Notes: a model not told the origin generated them from the letters alone. Shown: positions 1-6,267, numbered from the stretch's first letter. The stretch is 17,314 nt of DNA from Tannerella sp. (GCA_031259505.1 JAIRLL010000287.1:1-17314), one strand, 5' to 3'. A program made the numbers and translations.

Positions 1-2
1 CC

Positions 3-965
3 ATGCAGTTTTACCGTACCTGGGACAGGGAGTTTGTCGAAAAAGTATATCCTTTTGTCAGGCACACTGCCGTCTTCTGGGAGAAATATCTGAAATACGA
101 AGACGGACGTTATGTGGACTATCACGATGCAATACACGAAGGAACGGATGACCTGAAAAATCCGATACTGTCGCTCGGTTTAATCAAACTTGTGATGCAA
201 ACGGCTGTGGACATGAGCGTCTTTATTGACGCGGACGCCGGTAAACGCGAAAAATGGCTGCATATACGCGACAATATTTCCGCTTATCCCGTGTATGAGC
301 GCGAGGGCAAAACCATATTTCGCTATACGGAAGTCGGCACAGAATGGGCGAATTGCAACACCGTGGATATCCAGCACGTCTACCCGGGAGGAGACATCGG
401 ATTAGACAGCGACCCCGAACTGCTCCGCATTGCGCGAAATACGATTGACGTAATGCAGCGATGGCGCGATTCCAACGGAAGCAGCAGTTTTTTCCCGGCT
501 GCCGTCCGCGTGGGATATTCTCCCGACGTGATTATGCAGCAATTACGCCTGTATGTCGAACACGCCTGTCCTAACGGATTCCAGCTCGACAACCCGCATG
601 GAATCGAAAACCTCAGTACCGTACCGAACACTGTCAACGAAATGCTTTGCATGGGACATCAGGATGTTGTGCGATTGTTTCCCGTATGGAATCGCAGTAT
701 GGACGCCTCGTTTCATCAAATCCGTGTCGAAGGAGCATTCCTTGTCTCGGCGGCGTTGAAAAACGGCGAAGTAAGCGGACTGTCAATATACAGCGAACAG
801 GGACGTCCGCTATGTCTGTTGAATCCGTGGAAAAATCGCAGCATAAAGGTCAGCGAATGGCTCGACGGCAAACTGTCCGCCGAAATGGAATATACGGACG
901 AACGTATCAATATGCCCACAAAACCGGATGCGAGATACACATTTGAGGTAAAAACTGAGAGGTAA
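3..965 (+). CDS. GH95-like glycoside hydrolase, C-terminal part (5' end outside window)
   Basis: The frame is open from the left edge, so the ATG at 3 is probably an internal methionine and the 320 visible residues are only the C-terminal portion. Residues 13-70 read like helices of an (alpha/alpha)6 barrel (VYPFVRHTAVFWEKYL). HVYPGGDIGLD near residue 125 resembles the catalytic-barrel segment of GH95 alpha-L-fucosidases and relatives. The stretch around 225-250 (LFPVWNRSMDASFHQIRVEG) and the final beta-rich part match the C-terminal 'gly-rich, then beta-sandwich' layout of that family. GH95 enzymes act on fucosylated or galactosylated glycans and are usually exported; export cannot be judged here because the N-terminus is missing. 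The catalytic Glu is also outside the window. The fold assignment is moderate; the exact substrate is unknown. Confidence 0.6.
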   Translation: MQFYRTWDREFVEKVYPFVRHTAVFWEKYLKYEDGRYVDYHDAIHEGTDDLKNPILSLGLIKLVMQTAVDMSVFIDADAGKREKWLHIRDNISAYPVYEREGKTIFRYTEVGTEWANCNTVDIQHVYPGGDIGLDSDPELLRIARNTIDVMQRWRDSNGSSSFFPAAVRVGYSPDVIMQQLRLYVEHACPNGFQLDNPHGIENLSTVPNTVNEMLCMGHQDVVRLFPVWNRSMDASFHQIRVEGAFLVSAALKNGEVSGLSIYSEQGRPLCLLNPWKNRSIKVSEWLDGKLSAEMEYTDERINMPTKPDARYTFEVKTER

Positions 966-1014
966 GAACTAAAAAGATACTGAGCGGCAAAACTCCGGCA
1001 GGAACAGCCCCTTA

Positions 1015-1110
1015 CAATGACTCTTTTCGTAAACGGCATATTAGCAGGCGGTTTTAAGCAGCCCGCGACCCTTTGCGAGGAGCGCAGTGATGAAAATATG
1101 CCTGCCAATA
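1015..1110. repeat. Degenerate copy (D) of the window's dispersed palindromic repeat
   Basis: CAATGACTCTTTTCGTAAAC at 1015-1034 lies in a 27-bp block (1015-1041) that matches the reverse complement of 17163-17189 at 24 of 27 positions. About 40 bp further on, TTTGCGAGGAGCGCAGTGAT resembles the arm (TTGCGAGnnGCGnAGCGAC) of the better preserved copies. I read this as an old, decayed copy. The rest of 966-1262 holds only the promoter of the next gene. Confidence 0.5.
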
Positions 1111-1198
1111 TTGCAAACCGGAACCCTGCTGCAAGCGAAAAGAATAACACGCCAGTCAGCGACCTTAAAAAAAAATCCGCATTAAAACGCTTTTTTTA

Positions 1199-1229
1199 TT
1201 TGTATATGCAGAAATAATCCGTACTTTTG
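1199..1229 (+). promoter_or_regulatory. Bacteroidota-type promoter for the TIM-barrel isomerase gene
   Basis: TTTG (1199-1202), a 19-bp spacer, then TACTTTTG (1222-1229). This is an exact fit to the known Bacteroides sigma-ABfr consensus TTTG-N19-21-TAnnTTTG. The expected transcription start is near 1233, giving a 5' leader of about 30 nt before the ATG at 1263. Confidence 0.75.
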
Positions 1230-1262
1230 CAACTTCATGATTAATACTGAAAATTAACATTT

Positions 1263-2255
1263 ATGGCACGTCCAGTAACACTTTACACCCTTCAATGGGG
1301 TGATCTTTCGTTGGAAACCGTATGTCAGAAAGCAAAAGCTTTCGGATATGACGGTGTAGAACTCGGGCTTCCCAATCATGTTGACGTACGTCAAACTGAT
1401 GAAGCTTACTACAAGGGTATCAAAGACATGTTGGCAAAGTACGGTCTGCAGTTGCACGCCATTTCGACCCATTTGATTGGTCAGGCGGTATGCGATCCGA
1501 TTGACTTCCGCCATCAGGCAATCCTCCCCGATTACATCTGGGGCAACGGTAATCCGGAGAGCGTCCGTCAGCGCGCCGCCGAGCACGTGATTCAGGCTGC
1601 CCATGCCGCCAAGGCATTAGGCATCAATACGGTAGTAGGATTCACCGGCAGTCCGATCTGGCAGTACCTGTATTCGTTTCCGCCGACAGGCGAAGCTTTC
1701 ATCGAAGACGGATATCGGGAATTTGCCACACGTTTCACGCCGATTCTGGATGAATACGGGAAACTGGGTATCCGTTACGCGCTCGAAGTGCATCCGACGG
1801 AAATTGCTTTCGATACCGTCACCGCTGCACGCGCGCTGGATGCCGTCAAGCAGCATCCGGCGTTCGGATTTAACTATGACCCAAGTCATTTCGGCTATCA
1901 GGGCGTAGACTATGTCGATTTCATCTATCGCTTCCCGAAGCGTATCTTCCACGTCCACATGAAAGACGTGTACTGGAGTGATACGCCCAAACCGGCAGGC
2001 GTATTCGGCGGGTATGTCACATTCGGACGTCCGGAACGGTACTGGAATTTCAGAAGCATGGGACACGGAAAAATCAATTTTGAAGAGATTATCCGCGCCC
2101 TTAACTTCATTGATTACCAGGGGCCGCTTTCGGTGGAATGGGAAGACAGCGCAATGGATCGCGAGCATGGCGCGCGCGAATCGTGCGAGTTTGTGAAAAA
2201 GGTCGATTTCCGTCCTTCGGGACATGCGTTCGACGCCGTTTTTGAGAAAAAGTAA
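1263..2255 (+). CDS. Sugar phosphate isomerase/epimerase-like TIM-barrel protein
   Basis: A 330-residue protein of the xylose-isomerase-like / AP-endonuclease-2 TIM-barrel superfamily. It opens with a beta-strand (VTLYTLQW), then the typical AFGYDGVELG segment (26-35). The predicted divalent-metal ligands are in place: Glu175 (LEVHP), Asp206 and His209 (DPSH), His230/His232 with Asp235 (HVHMKD), and Glu292/Glu294 near the last strand (VEWED). There is no signal peptide, so it is probably cytoplasmic. Family members isomerise or epimerise sugars, inositols or their phosphates; the substrate cannot be read from the sequence. It has its own promoter 30-odd bases upstream, so it is probably monocistronic. 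The GH95-like gene upstream suggests carbohydrate catabolism, but that is inference. Confidence 0.85.
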   Translation: MARPVTLYTLQWGDLSLETVCQKAKAFGYDGVELGLPNHVDVRQTDEAYYKGIKDMLAKYGLQLHAISTHLIGQAVCDPIDFRHQAILPDYIWGNGNPESVRQRAAEHVIQAAHAAKALGINTVVGFTGSPIWQYLYSFPPTGEAFIEDGYREFATRFTPILDEYGKLGIRYALEVHPTEIAFDTVTAARALDAVKQHPAFGFNYDPSHFGYQGVDYVDFIYRFPKRIFHVHMKDVYWSDTPKPAGVFGGYVTFGRPERYWNFRSMGHGKINFEEIIRALNFIDYQGPLSVEWEDSAMDREHGARESCEFVKKVDFRPSGHAFDAVFEKK

Positions 2256-2312
2256 TACGCGCGGCGCACGGGCTACGTCCGGCCAATGACATGTTTCGCT
2301 ATTTGCTTATTG

Positions 2313-2540
2313 TCAAACCGCTGGATTGCTTCGTGCCTGCCAGTGACGGGACGGCGGTCTGCAATTGCGAGCCGTCAGGCGTGGTAATTCAGGATGATGC
2401 ATGTACCTGGATTGCCACGTCGCTACGCTCCCCGCAATGACGGGGGATACCGTTGCTGCATCAATGCAGTTCGTATCTTTCCGTAAACGTCCATATTCCG
2501 CCCTGTTTGCCTCAATTCTGCGTGCCTCCACTTTCTCCAT
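2313..2540 (-). pseudogene. Short minus-strand frame with a promoter, running into repeat copy A (possible gene remnant)
   Basis: A 75-codon frame starts at an ATG (2538-2540) about 27 nt downstream of a perfect minus-strand TACCTTTG box. The first 30 or so codons (MEKVEARRIEANRAEYGRL) are unique and charged. From about residue 33 the frame is simply translated repeat (VIAGSVATWQS), which also appears when the other repeat copies are translated. The likely reading is a gene start whose remainder was replaced by a repeat insertion, or a fortuitous frame. No function is proposed. Confidence 0.25.
2323..2445. repeat. Dispersed REP/MITE-like imperfect palindrome, copy A
   Basis: It contains three arms of one motif: GGATTGCTTCGTGCCTGCCA at 2323, an inverted arm around 2364-2392 (TTGCGAGCCGTCAGGCGTGG), and GGATTGCCACGTCGCTACGC at 2409 running on to CGCAATGACG at 2442. 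The inverted arms can fold into a long imperfect hairpin. The 84 bases 2359-2442 align without gaps to 4124-4207 (73 of 84 identical by eye). The rest of 2256-2620 holds the minus-strand remnant and the palindromic promoter. Confidence 0.75.
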
Positions 2541-2558
2541 AAAGTTTTTGTCTCTTTT

Positions 2559-2574
2559 TACCTTCGCAAAGGTA
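2559..2574. promoter_or_regulatory. Palindromic, possibly bidirectional promoter (TACCTTCGCAAAGGTA)
   Basis: TACCTT-CGCA-AAGGTA is a perfect 6-bp inverted repeat around a 4-nt centre. Read on the minus strand it gives TACCTTTG, an exact Bacteroidota -7 box, with a weak GTTG 18 bp upstream. Read on the plus strand it gives TACCTTCG (one mismatch) 54 nt before the nuclease-like gene at 2621. It could therefore serve both directions; activity is inferred. Confidence 0.45.
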
Positions 2575-2620
2575 GCATTATCACGCAGAAAACAACCCCG
2601 TCAAAAGCATATTTGCAAAT

Positions 2621-3103
2621 ATGGTCGCACGGCAACTGTTTAGCCTGCACAGGGAATTTCCCGGCGGCGGTAAAATTGAAATCATGGAAGGATATGTCAA
2701 AAAGTCCGACCATAAGGAATTATTGGCTATTGCCCGGTATTTTGCCGAAAAAGGGGACAGGGTACAAATCACGACCGGCGTTCATTTTAAGGACGAAAAA
2801 TACAGAGCGGTATTTGGCCGTCTGGACGGAACTCCATACGAGCGCAAGTGCCCGGATTTAATCATCGGAGGGCGGTTTTATGAATACGAAAGTTTTGTGC
2901 CGCCGTTTAAGAGGGAGAAAACAGGTAATATGCTCTCGAAGGGATTGAAGCAATCTTCGCGCGTTATTATAAACAATAACAAGGGGGCGTCGGAGAGATA
3001 CATAAGACGTAATATACACGAACGGGGAAATTTTAAGCAGGATATTAAAGAGGTATGGTTATACGAGAAGGGGAAAGTACGGTTGCTATATAAAAAACAG
3101 TAG
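2621..3103 (+). CDS. Orphan nuclease-like protein resembling CdiA C-terminal toxin domains
   Basis: A 160-residue basic protein without signal peptide or membrane segment. The visible core is KCPDLIIGGRFYEYESF (77-92), then a helix GLKQSSRVIINNNKGASERY (108-127) and a C-terminal strand pair EVWLYEKGKVRLLYKK. A 'PD...G..YE.E' strand followed by a Lys/Gln helix resembles PD-(D/E)XK-type folds of CdiA C-terminal tRNase toxins and related standalone genes on Bacteroidota mobile elements. The usual E-x-K is E-Y-E here (Glu88, Glu90), so catalysis is uncertain. The ATG at 2621 has no Shine-Dalgarno, which is normal for this phylum; Met22 at 2684 is an alternative. No immunity gene follows. It sits with higBA between repeat copies A and B, which suggests acquired accessory DNA. 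Confidence 0.6.
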   Translation: MVARQLFSLHREFPGGGKIEIMEGYVKKSDHKELLAIARYFAEKGDRVQITTGVHFKDEKYRAVFGRLDGTPYERKCPDLIIGGRFYEYESFVPPFKREKTGNMLSKGLKQSSRVIINNNKGASERYIRRNIHERGNFKQDIKEVWLYEKGKVRLLYKKQ

Positions 3104-3156
3104 GGAGTCAAAACTCCCCCTGCTGGTGGCCGATCCGTAGAACTGCCTAATACTTT

Positions 3157-3188
3157 CGTATCTGGCAGCAAAGATACGATGTTTTTTT
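3157..3188 (+). terminator. Terminator-like hairpin after the nuclease-like gene
   Basis: CGTATCT (3157-3163) pairs perfectly with AGATACG (3172-3178) across an 8-nt loop, and a run of seven T follows at 3182-3188. A smaller hairpin (GGGAGT-CAAA-ACTCCC, 3103-3118) overlaps the stop codon. The rest of 3189-3344 shows no convincing gene. Confidence 0.55.
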
Positions 3189-3344
3189 GAAACGGCGATA
3201 TAAAAAAGGAATATTCTTTTATGTTTCAAAACATGAGCTATGGGTTATACGGGAAAGTAAGACGAATATTCTTATCTCAACAGTTTATGAGGTTCATCCG
3301 GGAATATGTCTTTTTTGTCAAATGCATTCCATTGCCCGCAAAAG

Positions 3345-3376
3345 TTTCATCATATTAAAACATTTTACTACCTTTG
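3345..3376 (+). promoter_or_regulatory. Promoter of the higBA operon, ending at the start codon
   Basis: TTTC (3345-3348, one mismatch to TTTG), a 20-bp spacer and a perfect TACCTTTG (3369-3376). The predicted start of transcription falls at about 3380, right at the ATG at 3381, so the message may be leaderless. TTTCAT (3345-3350) and ATGAAA (3381-3386) form an inverted pair around the promoter and could be an autorepressor site; that part is speculative. Confidence 0.65.
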
Positions 3377-3380
3377 CCTC

Positions 3381-3707
3381 ATGAAAAGAAAAATAAAAAC
3401 GTATGGAGGCTATTTTGAGCGGTTCATATCCGATCTTTCTTCAAAAGAGGTGGAGAAACTGGATTATATCATCGCCCTGCTTGAAACGGCAGACAGAATC
3501 CCCTCGAAATTCATAAGATATATTCGCGGCGGGATTTGCGAACTTCGCATAACATACGACGGAAGCATATACCGTGTGTTTTTTATCTTTGACAAATGTG
3601 ATACTGTCGTATTCTTCAACGGTTTTAAGAAGAAAACACAAAAAACGCCTTCATCCGGAATCAAAAAAGCATTACAGATAAAAGAAGCATATTATGGAAA
3701 CAAATGA
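3381..3707 (+). CDS. higB: HigB/RelE-superfamily toxin (Gp49-like, DUF891)
   Basis: A 108-residue basic protein of the phage-derived Gp49-like group of RelE/HigB toxins, ribosome-dependent mRNA interferases. Visible hallmarks are an N-terminal helix pair (FERFISDLSSKEVEKLDYIIALL), the strand-turn KFIRYIRGGICELRITYDGSIYRVFFIF (43-70) with the family's 'gl.ElR...g..yRv.y.f' pattern, and the final VVFFNGFKKKTQKTP followed by a helix. The Lys/Arg residues there are the usual mRNA contacts. The start at 3381 is preferred over an upstream ATG at 3306 because the promoter lies between them and the family starts here. It overlaps the antitoxin gene by 14 nt, so toxin comes first, as in other higBA loci. 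Base composition is AT-richer than the metabolic genes around it. Confidence 0.88.
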   Translation: MKRKIKTYGGYFERFISDLSSKEVEKLDYIIALLETADRIPSKFIRYIRGGICELRITYDGSIYRVFFIFDKCDTVVFFNGFKKKTQKTPSSGIKKALQIKEAYYGNK

Positions 3708-3996
3708 TCATCAGATACGGGATTACAGCAAGACGCTTGCCGAAAAATACGGCGCGCTCGGAACGCCCGAACGGGCAAAATTTGATGAAGAAGCATACGC
3801 TTTTTACACAGGGCAAATCCTGCTTGAGGCAAGAAAAGAAGCCAATGTAACGCAAGCGGAACTGGCCAAAAAAATTAACGTCACCAAGTCTTACATCTCG
3901 CGCATCGAAAACGGATACATCACCCCAAGCGCAGGAACTTTCTACCGGATTATCAACGCCCTTGGCCTGCGCATCGACGTAGTCAAGCCCCTCTGA
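3694..3996 (+). CDS. higA: HigA-type XRE-family antitoxin
   Basis: A 100-residue DNA-binding antitoxin. Residues 52-74 (VTQAELAKKINVTKSYISR plus IENG) are a textbook helix-turn-helix of the XRE/Cro-C1 family, preceded by a helical N-terminal arm (DEEAYAFYTGQILLEARKEA) and followed by TPSAGTFYRIINALGLRI, the usual end of the HTH_3 domain. It should bind and neutralise the HigB encoded just upstream and repress their shared promoter. Its ATG lies inside the end of higB (14-nt overlap), which implies translational coupling. The gene ends at a GC-rich hairpin whose loop contains the stop codon. Function follows from family and neighbour and is not specific to a named chromosomal system. Confidence 0.9.
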   Translation: METNDHQIRDYSKTLAEKYGALGTPERAKFDEEAYAFYTGQILLEARKEANVTQAELAKKINVTKSYISRIENGYITPSAGTFYRIINALGLRIDVVKPL

Positions 3997-4010
3997 TTTC
4001 CGCGAGGGGC
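3987..4010 (+). terminator. GC-rich hairpin at the end of higA
   Basis: GCCCCTC (3987-3993) pairs perfectly with GAGGGGC (4004-4010); the TGA stop sits in the 10-nt loop. There is no T-run after it, so it may be a transcript-end stabiliser rather than a true intrinsic terminator. Confidence 0.35.
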
Positions 4011-4123
4011 GGCGCCTCAAAAGTCTGTATCGTTTCACCGAATCAGGCGGCTACCGGGTATCGCTATATAAAACAGCCCTTACGGGAAGCGCGCGGAGTG
4101 GCGTGCGGACGCCCTGCCGGGGG

Positions 4124-4207
4124 CTGCAACTGCGAGCCGTCAGGCGTGGCAATCCGGGATGATGCACTGGCCGGGATTGCCACGTCGCTTCGCGCCCCGC
4201 AATGACG
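4124..4207. repeat. Dispersed REP/MITE-like imperfect palindrome, copy B
   Basis: This copy has the same orientation and length as copy A (84 nt, no gaps, 73 identities counted by eye). The left arm TGCGAGCCGTCAGGCGTGGC faces the right arm GGATTGCCACGTCGCTTCGC, which runs on to CGCAATGACG, so the element folds back on itself. The central 10 bases differ most between copies (5 of the 11 mismatches). A further decayed arm (TTGCGAGCGGAATGAAGCTA) lies at about 4245. The rest of 3997-4344 holds no gene that I can support. Confidence 0.75.
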
Positions 4208-4210
4208 CCG

Positions 4211-4237
4211 GATGCCATTGCCGACAACAATGGCATC
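4211..4237. other. Perfect 10-bp hairpin beside repeat copy B
   Basis: GATGCCATTG (4211-4220) and CAATGGCATC (4228-4237) are exact reverse complements around a 7-nt loop. It starts three bases after copy B ends. There is no T-run, so it is not an obvious terminator. A shorter hairpin (CTGCAT-CA-ATGCAG) occurs at the matching position after copy A. Confidence 0.5.
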
Positions 4238-4344
4238 TTCGCCGTTGCGAGCGGAATGAAGCTATCCGGACCTGTCATCTTTCTTTGTCTGTTTGAAAAA
4301 TATACGCTCGCGCAATGGCGGCCTGGCGCCGACGCGACACTGTA

Positions 4345-5214
4345 TTATATTCCTTCACAAAGACATAGCGGTGTGAACGCATAGCCTTCTTCTTTTCCTG
4401 ACGTGACATTGCCGACGGCAGGGAAGGGGATGTGCATTCCGCCGACGGTGATCTTGTGTCGGGCTACATACTCAAAGATGGTTTTGCGTGTCCGAATCGC
4501 CAGCTCAGGATCGGTATCAAACGAAAGCGCCACGTCGGGACAGGGCATCTGAATCGGCATCGCGTGCGTCACATCGCCCCAAATCAGCCATTTGCTTTCG
4601 CCCGAATGAAAAAGAAAAGCCGTATGGCCGGGTGTGTGGCCGTATGCCGCAATCGCCTGTATGCCGGTAAACAGTTCGGACGGCGCTTCGCCGATTGCCG
4701 ACGGCACGAACAGATGAAGTCTGTCCCTGTATGCGGCAAGCATTTTACGGGCGGCATCGCCGCGTTCCTGATTCGTCCAGTAATCGTGTTCTGCCTGCGA
4801 GAGATACATTTCCGCGTGCGGGAAGGCGGCTTTTCCGTCGCGCAGCAGTCCGCCGATATGGTCGCCGTGCAGATGCGTAAGGAGGATGACGTCGACCTGA
4901 TCTTCAGTTATTTCAAGCGACTGCAGATTCGTAAAAAGATTCGTGCCGTAACCGGCGTCAATCAGGATGTTTCTGTCCGGCGTACGAACGAGAAACGCCT
5001 GCACTTCGAGAGGAAACGTCCCGTCGGGGAGGTATTTCTGCAGCATTTCGGGCGTGGCGCCTTTCAGCAGACTGCTTTGTCCGGCACGACCGCCTTCGGA
5101 CAGCGTGCTCACGCGGAAATCGCCGGCGGCATACGTAATGACCGTCGCGGGTTCCTGCGCCATTGCGCCATTCATGGCTAAAACGGTCAGAGAGAGCAAA
5201 ATTAAAGTTCTCAT
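4345..5214 (-). CDS. Exported metallo-beta-lactamase-fold hydrolase
   Basis: A 289-residue MBL-fold metallohydrolase. Residues 1-19 form a signal peptide (MRTLILLSLTVLAMNGAMA, cleavage before Gln20), so the enzyme probably acts in the periplasm or outside. The zinc motif is complete: HLHGDH at 114-119, His197 in GHTPGHT (192-198), Asp214 in WGDVTH and His261 near GGMHIPFP. The pattern is that of the lactonase/AHL-lactonase-like branch rather than true class B beta-lactamases; the substrate is unknown. It begins 36 nt downstream of the pfkA stop codon on the same strand with no promoter box or terminator seen between, so co-transcription with pfkA is likely, though a metabolic link is not apparent. 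Confidence 0.85.
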   Translation of the reverse strand: MRTLILLSLTVLAMNGAMAQEPATVITYAAGDFRVSTLSEGGRAGQSSLLKGATPEMLQKYLPDGTFPLEVQAFLVRTPDRNILIDAGYGTNLFTNLQSLEITEDQVDVILLTHLHGDHIGGLLRDGKAAFPHAEMYLSQAEHDYWTNQERGDAARKMLAAYRDRLHLFVPSAIGEAPSELFTGIQAIAAYGHTPGHTAFLFHSGESKWLIWGDVTHAMPIQMPCPDVALSFDTDPELAIRTRKTIFEYVARHKITVGGMHIPFPAVGNVTSGKEEGYAFTPLCLCEGI

Positions 5215-5250
5215 AATCTACATGTTTATTTGGTTGTAAAAATAGTCCGT

Positions 5251-6267
5251 TCATTCTTTTCCGAAGAAGATGCCCATTCGCCGTCCCTGCGTGACGAGGT
5301 CGTGTCCGGGCGGAACGAGCCGTGTCCGGCCGGCTACTTCGGCGAGCGGGACGGAGTCAATCTGTCCGTCGCTGACGCATACCATCCGCCCGAATACACG
5401 GCTTGCAATCAGTTCGGTAGCGTGTCCGCCCAGCAGGGTGGCAAGGTTGCGGTCGAAGGGCGACGGATGGCCTCCGCGCTGGATATATCCGAGTACGGTG
5501 ACACGGGCTTCGATAGACGTAGCTTCTTCGATGACGGACGATACCTGATAGGCGGGATGGTTTTTGTTTCCCATCCGGACGCCTTCGGCCACGACGACGA
5601 TGGAATATGGCTTGCCGCGACGCGCACGGTCGAGCACCACTTTGTTCACGCCGTCCATGTCGAACGTGATTTCGGGGATCAGGATCACGTCCGCGCCGCC
5701 TGCCATGCCGGCATGGAGCGCTATCCATCCGGCATGATGACCCATTACTTCGCACACCATCACGCGCTTGAGTGCGTTTGCCGTGGAGTGCAGGCGGTCG
5801 ATGGCTTCGGTGGCGATGCTTACGGCCGAATCGAAACCGAAGGTGATGTCTGTGCCCCAGACGTCGTTGTCGATGGTTTTCGGAATGCCTATTACGTTGA
5901 TTCCCAGCTCGGACAGTCGATATGCCGTTTTCTGCGTGCCGTTGCCGCCGATGCAGACCAGACAGTTAAGTCCCAGTTCATGATAGTTTTGCACAAGAAT
6001 ATCCGGTTTGTCGGAATCGTCGGAATGTATCATCTTTTTGAAAGGCTTTTCGCGCGAAGTGCCGATGATAGTGCCGCCCCGATTCAGGATACCTGAAAGG
6101 CTGCGTTCGTTAAATACCTCGGTATCACGGTTCTTAAGACCTGTGAAACCGTTATGGATGCCAATCACATCCATATTGTAATGCATGATGGCCGTTTTGC
6201 CGACGCCACGTATCGTTGCGTTGATACCCGGGCAGTCGCCGCCCGATGAAAGAATTCCTATTTTCAT
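5251..6267 (-). CDS. pfkA: 6-phosphofructokinase (group III / mixed-substrate type)
   Basis: A 338-residue phosphofructokinase that phosphorylates fructose 6-phosphate in glycolysis. Motifs in order: GILSSGGDCPGINA (4-17), CIGGNGTQKTAYRL (105-118), GIPKTIDNDVWGTD (127-140) with the catalytic Asp, EVMGHHAGW (173-181), AEGVR and LGYIQRGG (259-266) in the effector/substrate regions. The position equivalent to E. coli Gly104 is Gly110, which favours ATP, but Lys130 (PKTIDND rather than PGTIDND) is typical of PPi-type and mixed enzymes, and E. coli Asp103 is Asn109. The ATG at 6267 is chosen because it begins exactly at the family start (MKIGILSSGG). The frame stays open for 74 more codons up to 6489. 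The MBL gene follows 36 nt downstream. Confidence 0.93.
   Translation of the reverse strand: MKIGILSSGGDCPGINATIRGVGKTAIMHYNMDVIGIHNGFTGLKNRDTEVFNERSLSGILNRGGTIIGTSREKPFKKMIHSDDSDKPDILVQNYHELGLNCLVCIGGNGTQKTAYRLSELGINVIGIPKTIDNDVWGTDITFGFDSAVSIATEAIDRLHSTANALKRVMVCEVMGHHAGWIALHAGMAGGADVILIPEITFDMDGVNKVVLDRARRGKPYSIVVVAEGVRMGNKNHPAYQVSSVIEEATSIEARVTVLGYIQRGGHPSPFDRNLATLLGGHATELIASRVFGRMVCVSDGQIDSVPLAEVAGRTRLVPPGHDLVTQGRRMGIFFGKE

Noticed and set aside
1017..1217. 66-codon plus-strand frame between the GH95-like gene and the TIM-barrel gene
   Set aside because: It starts inside repeat copy D and overlaps the promoter of the next gene. A frame with the same first residues appears at copy C only because the DNA repeat is shared.
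2323..2445. Possible CRISPR array from repeated arms in copy A
   Set aside because: The arms alternate in orientation, vary in sequence and lack regular spacers; no cas gene is present.
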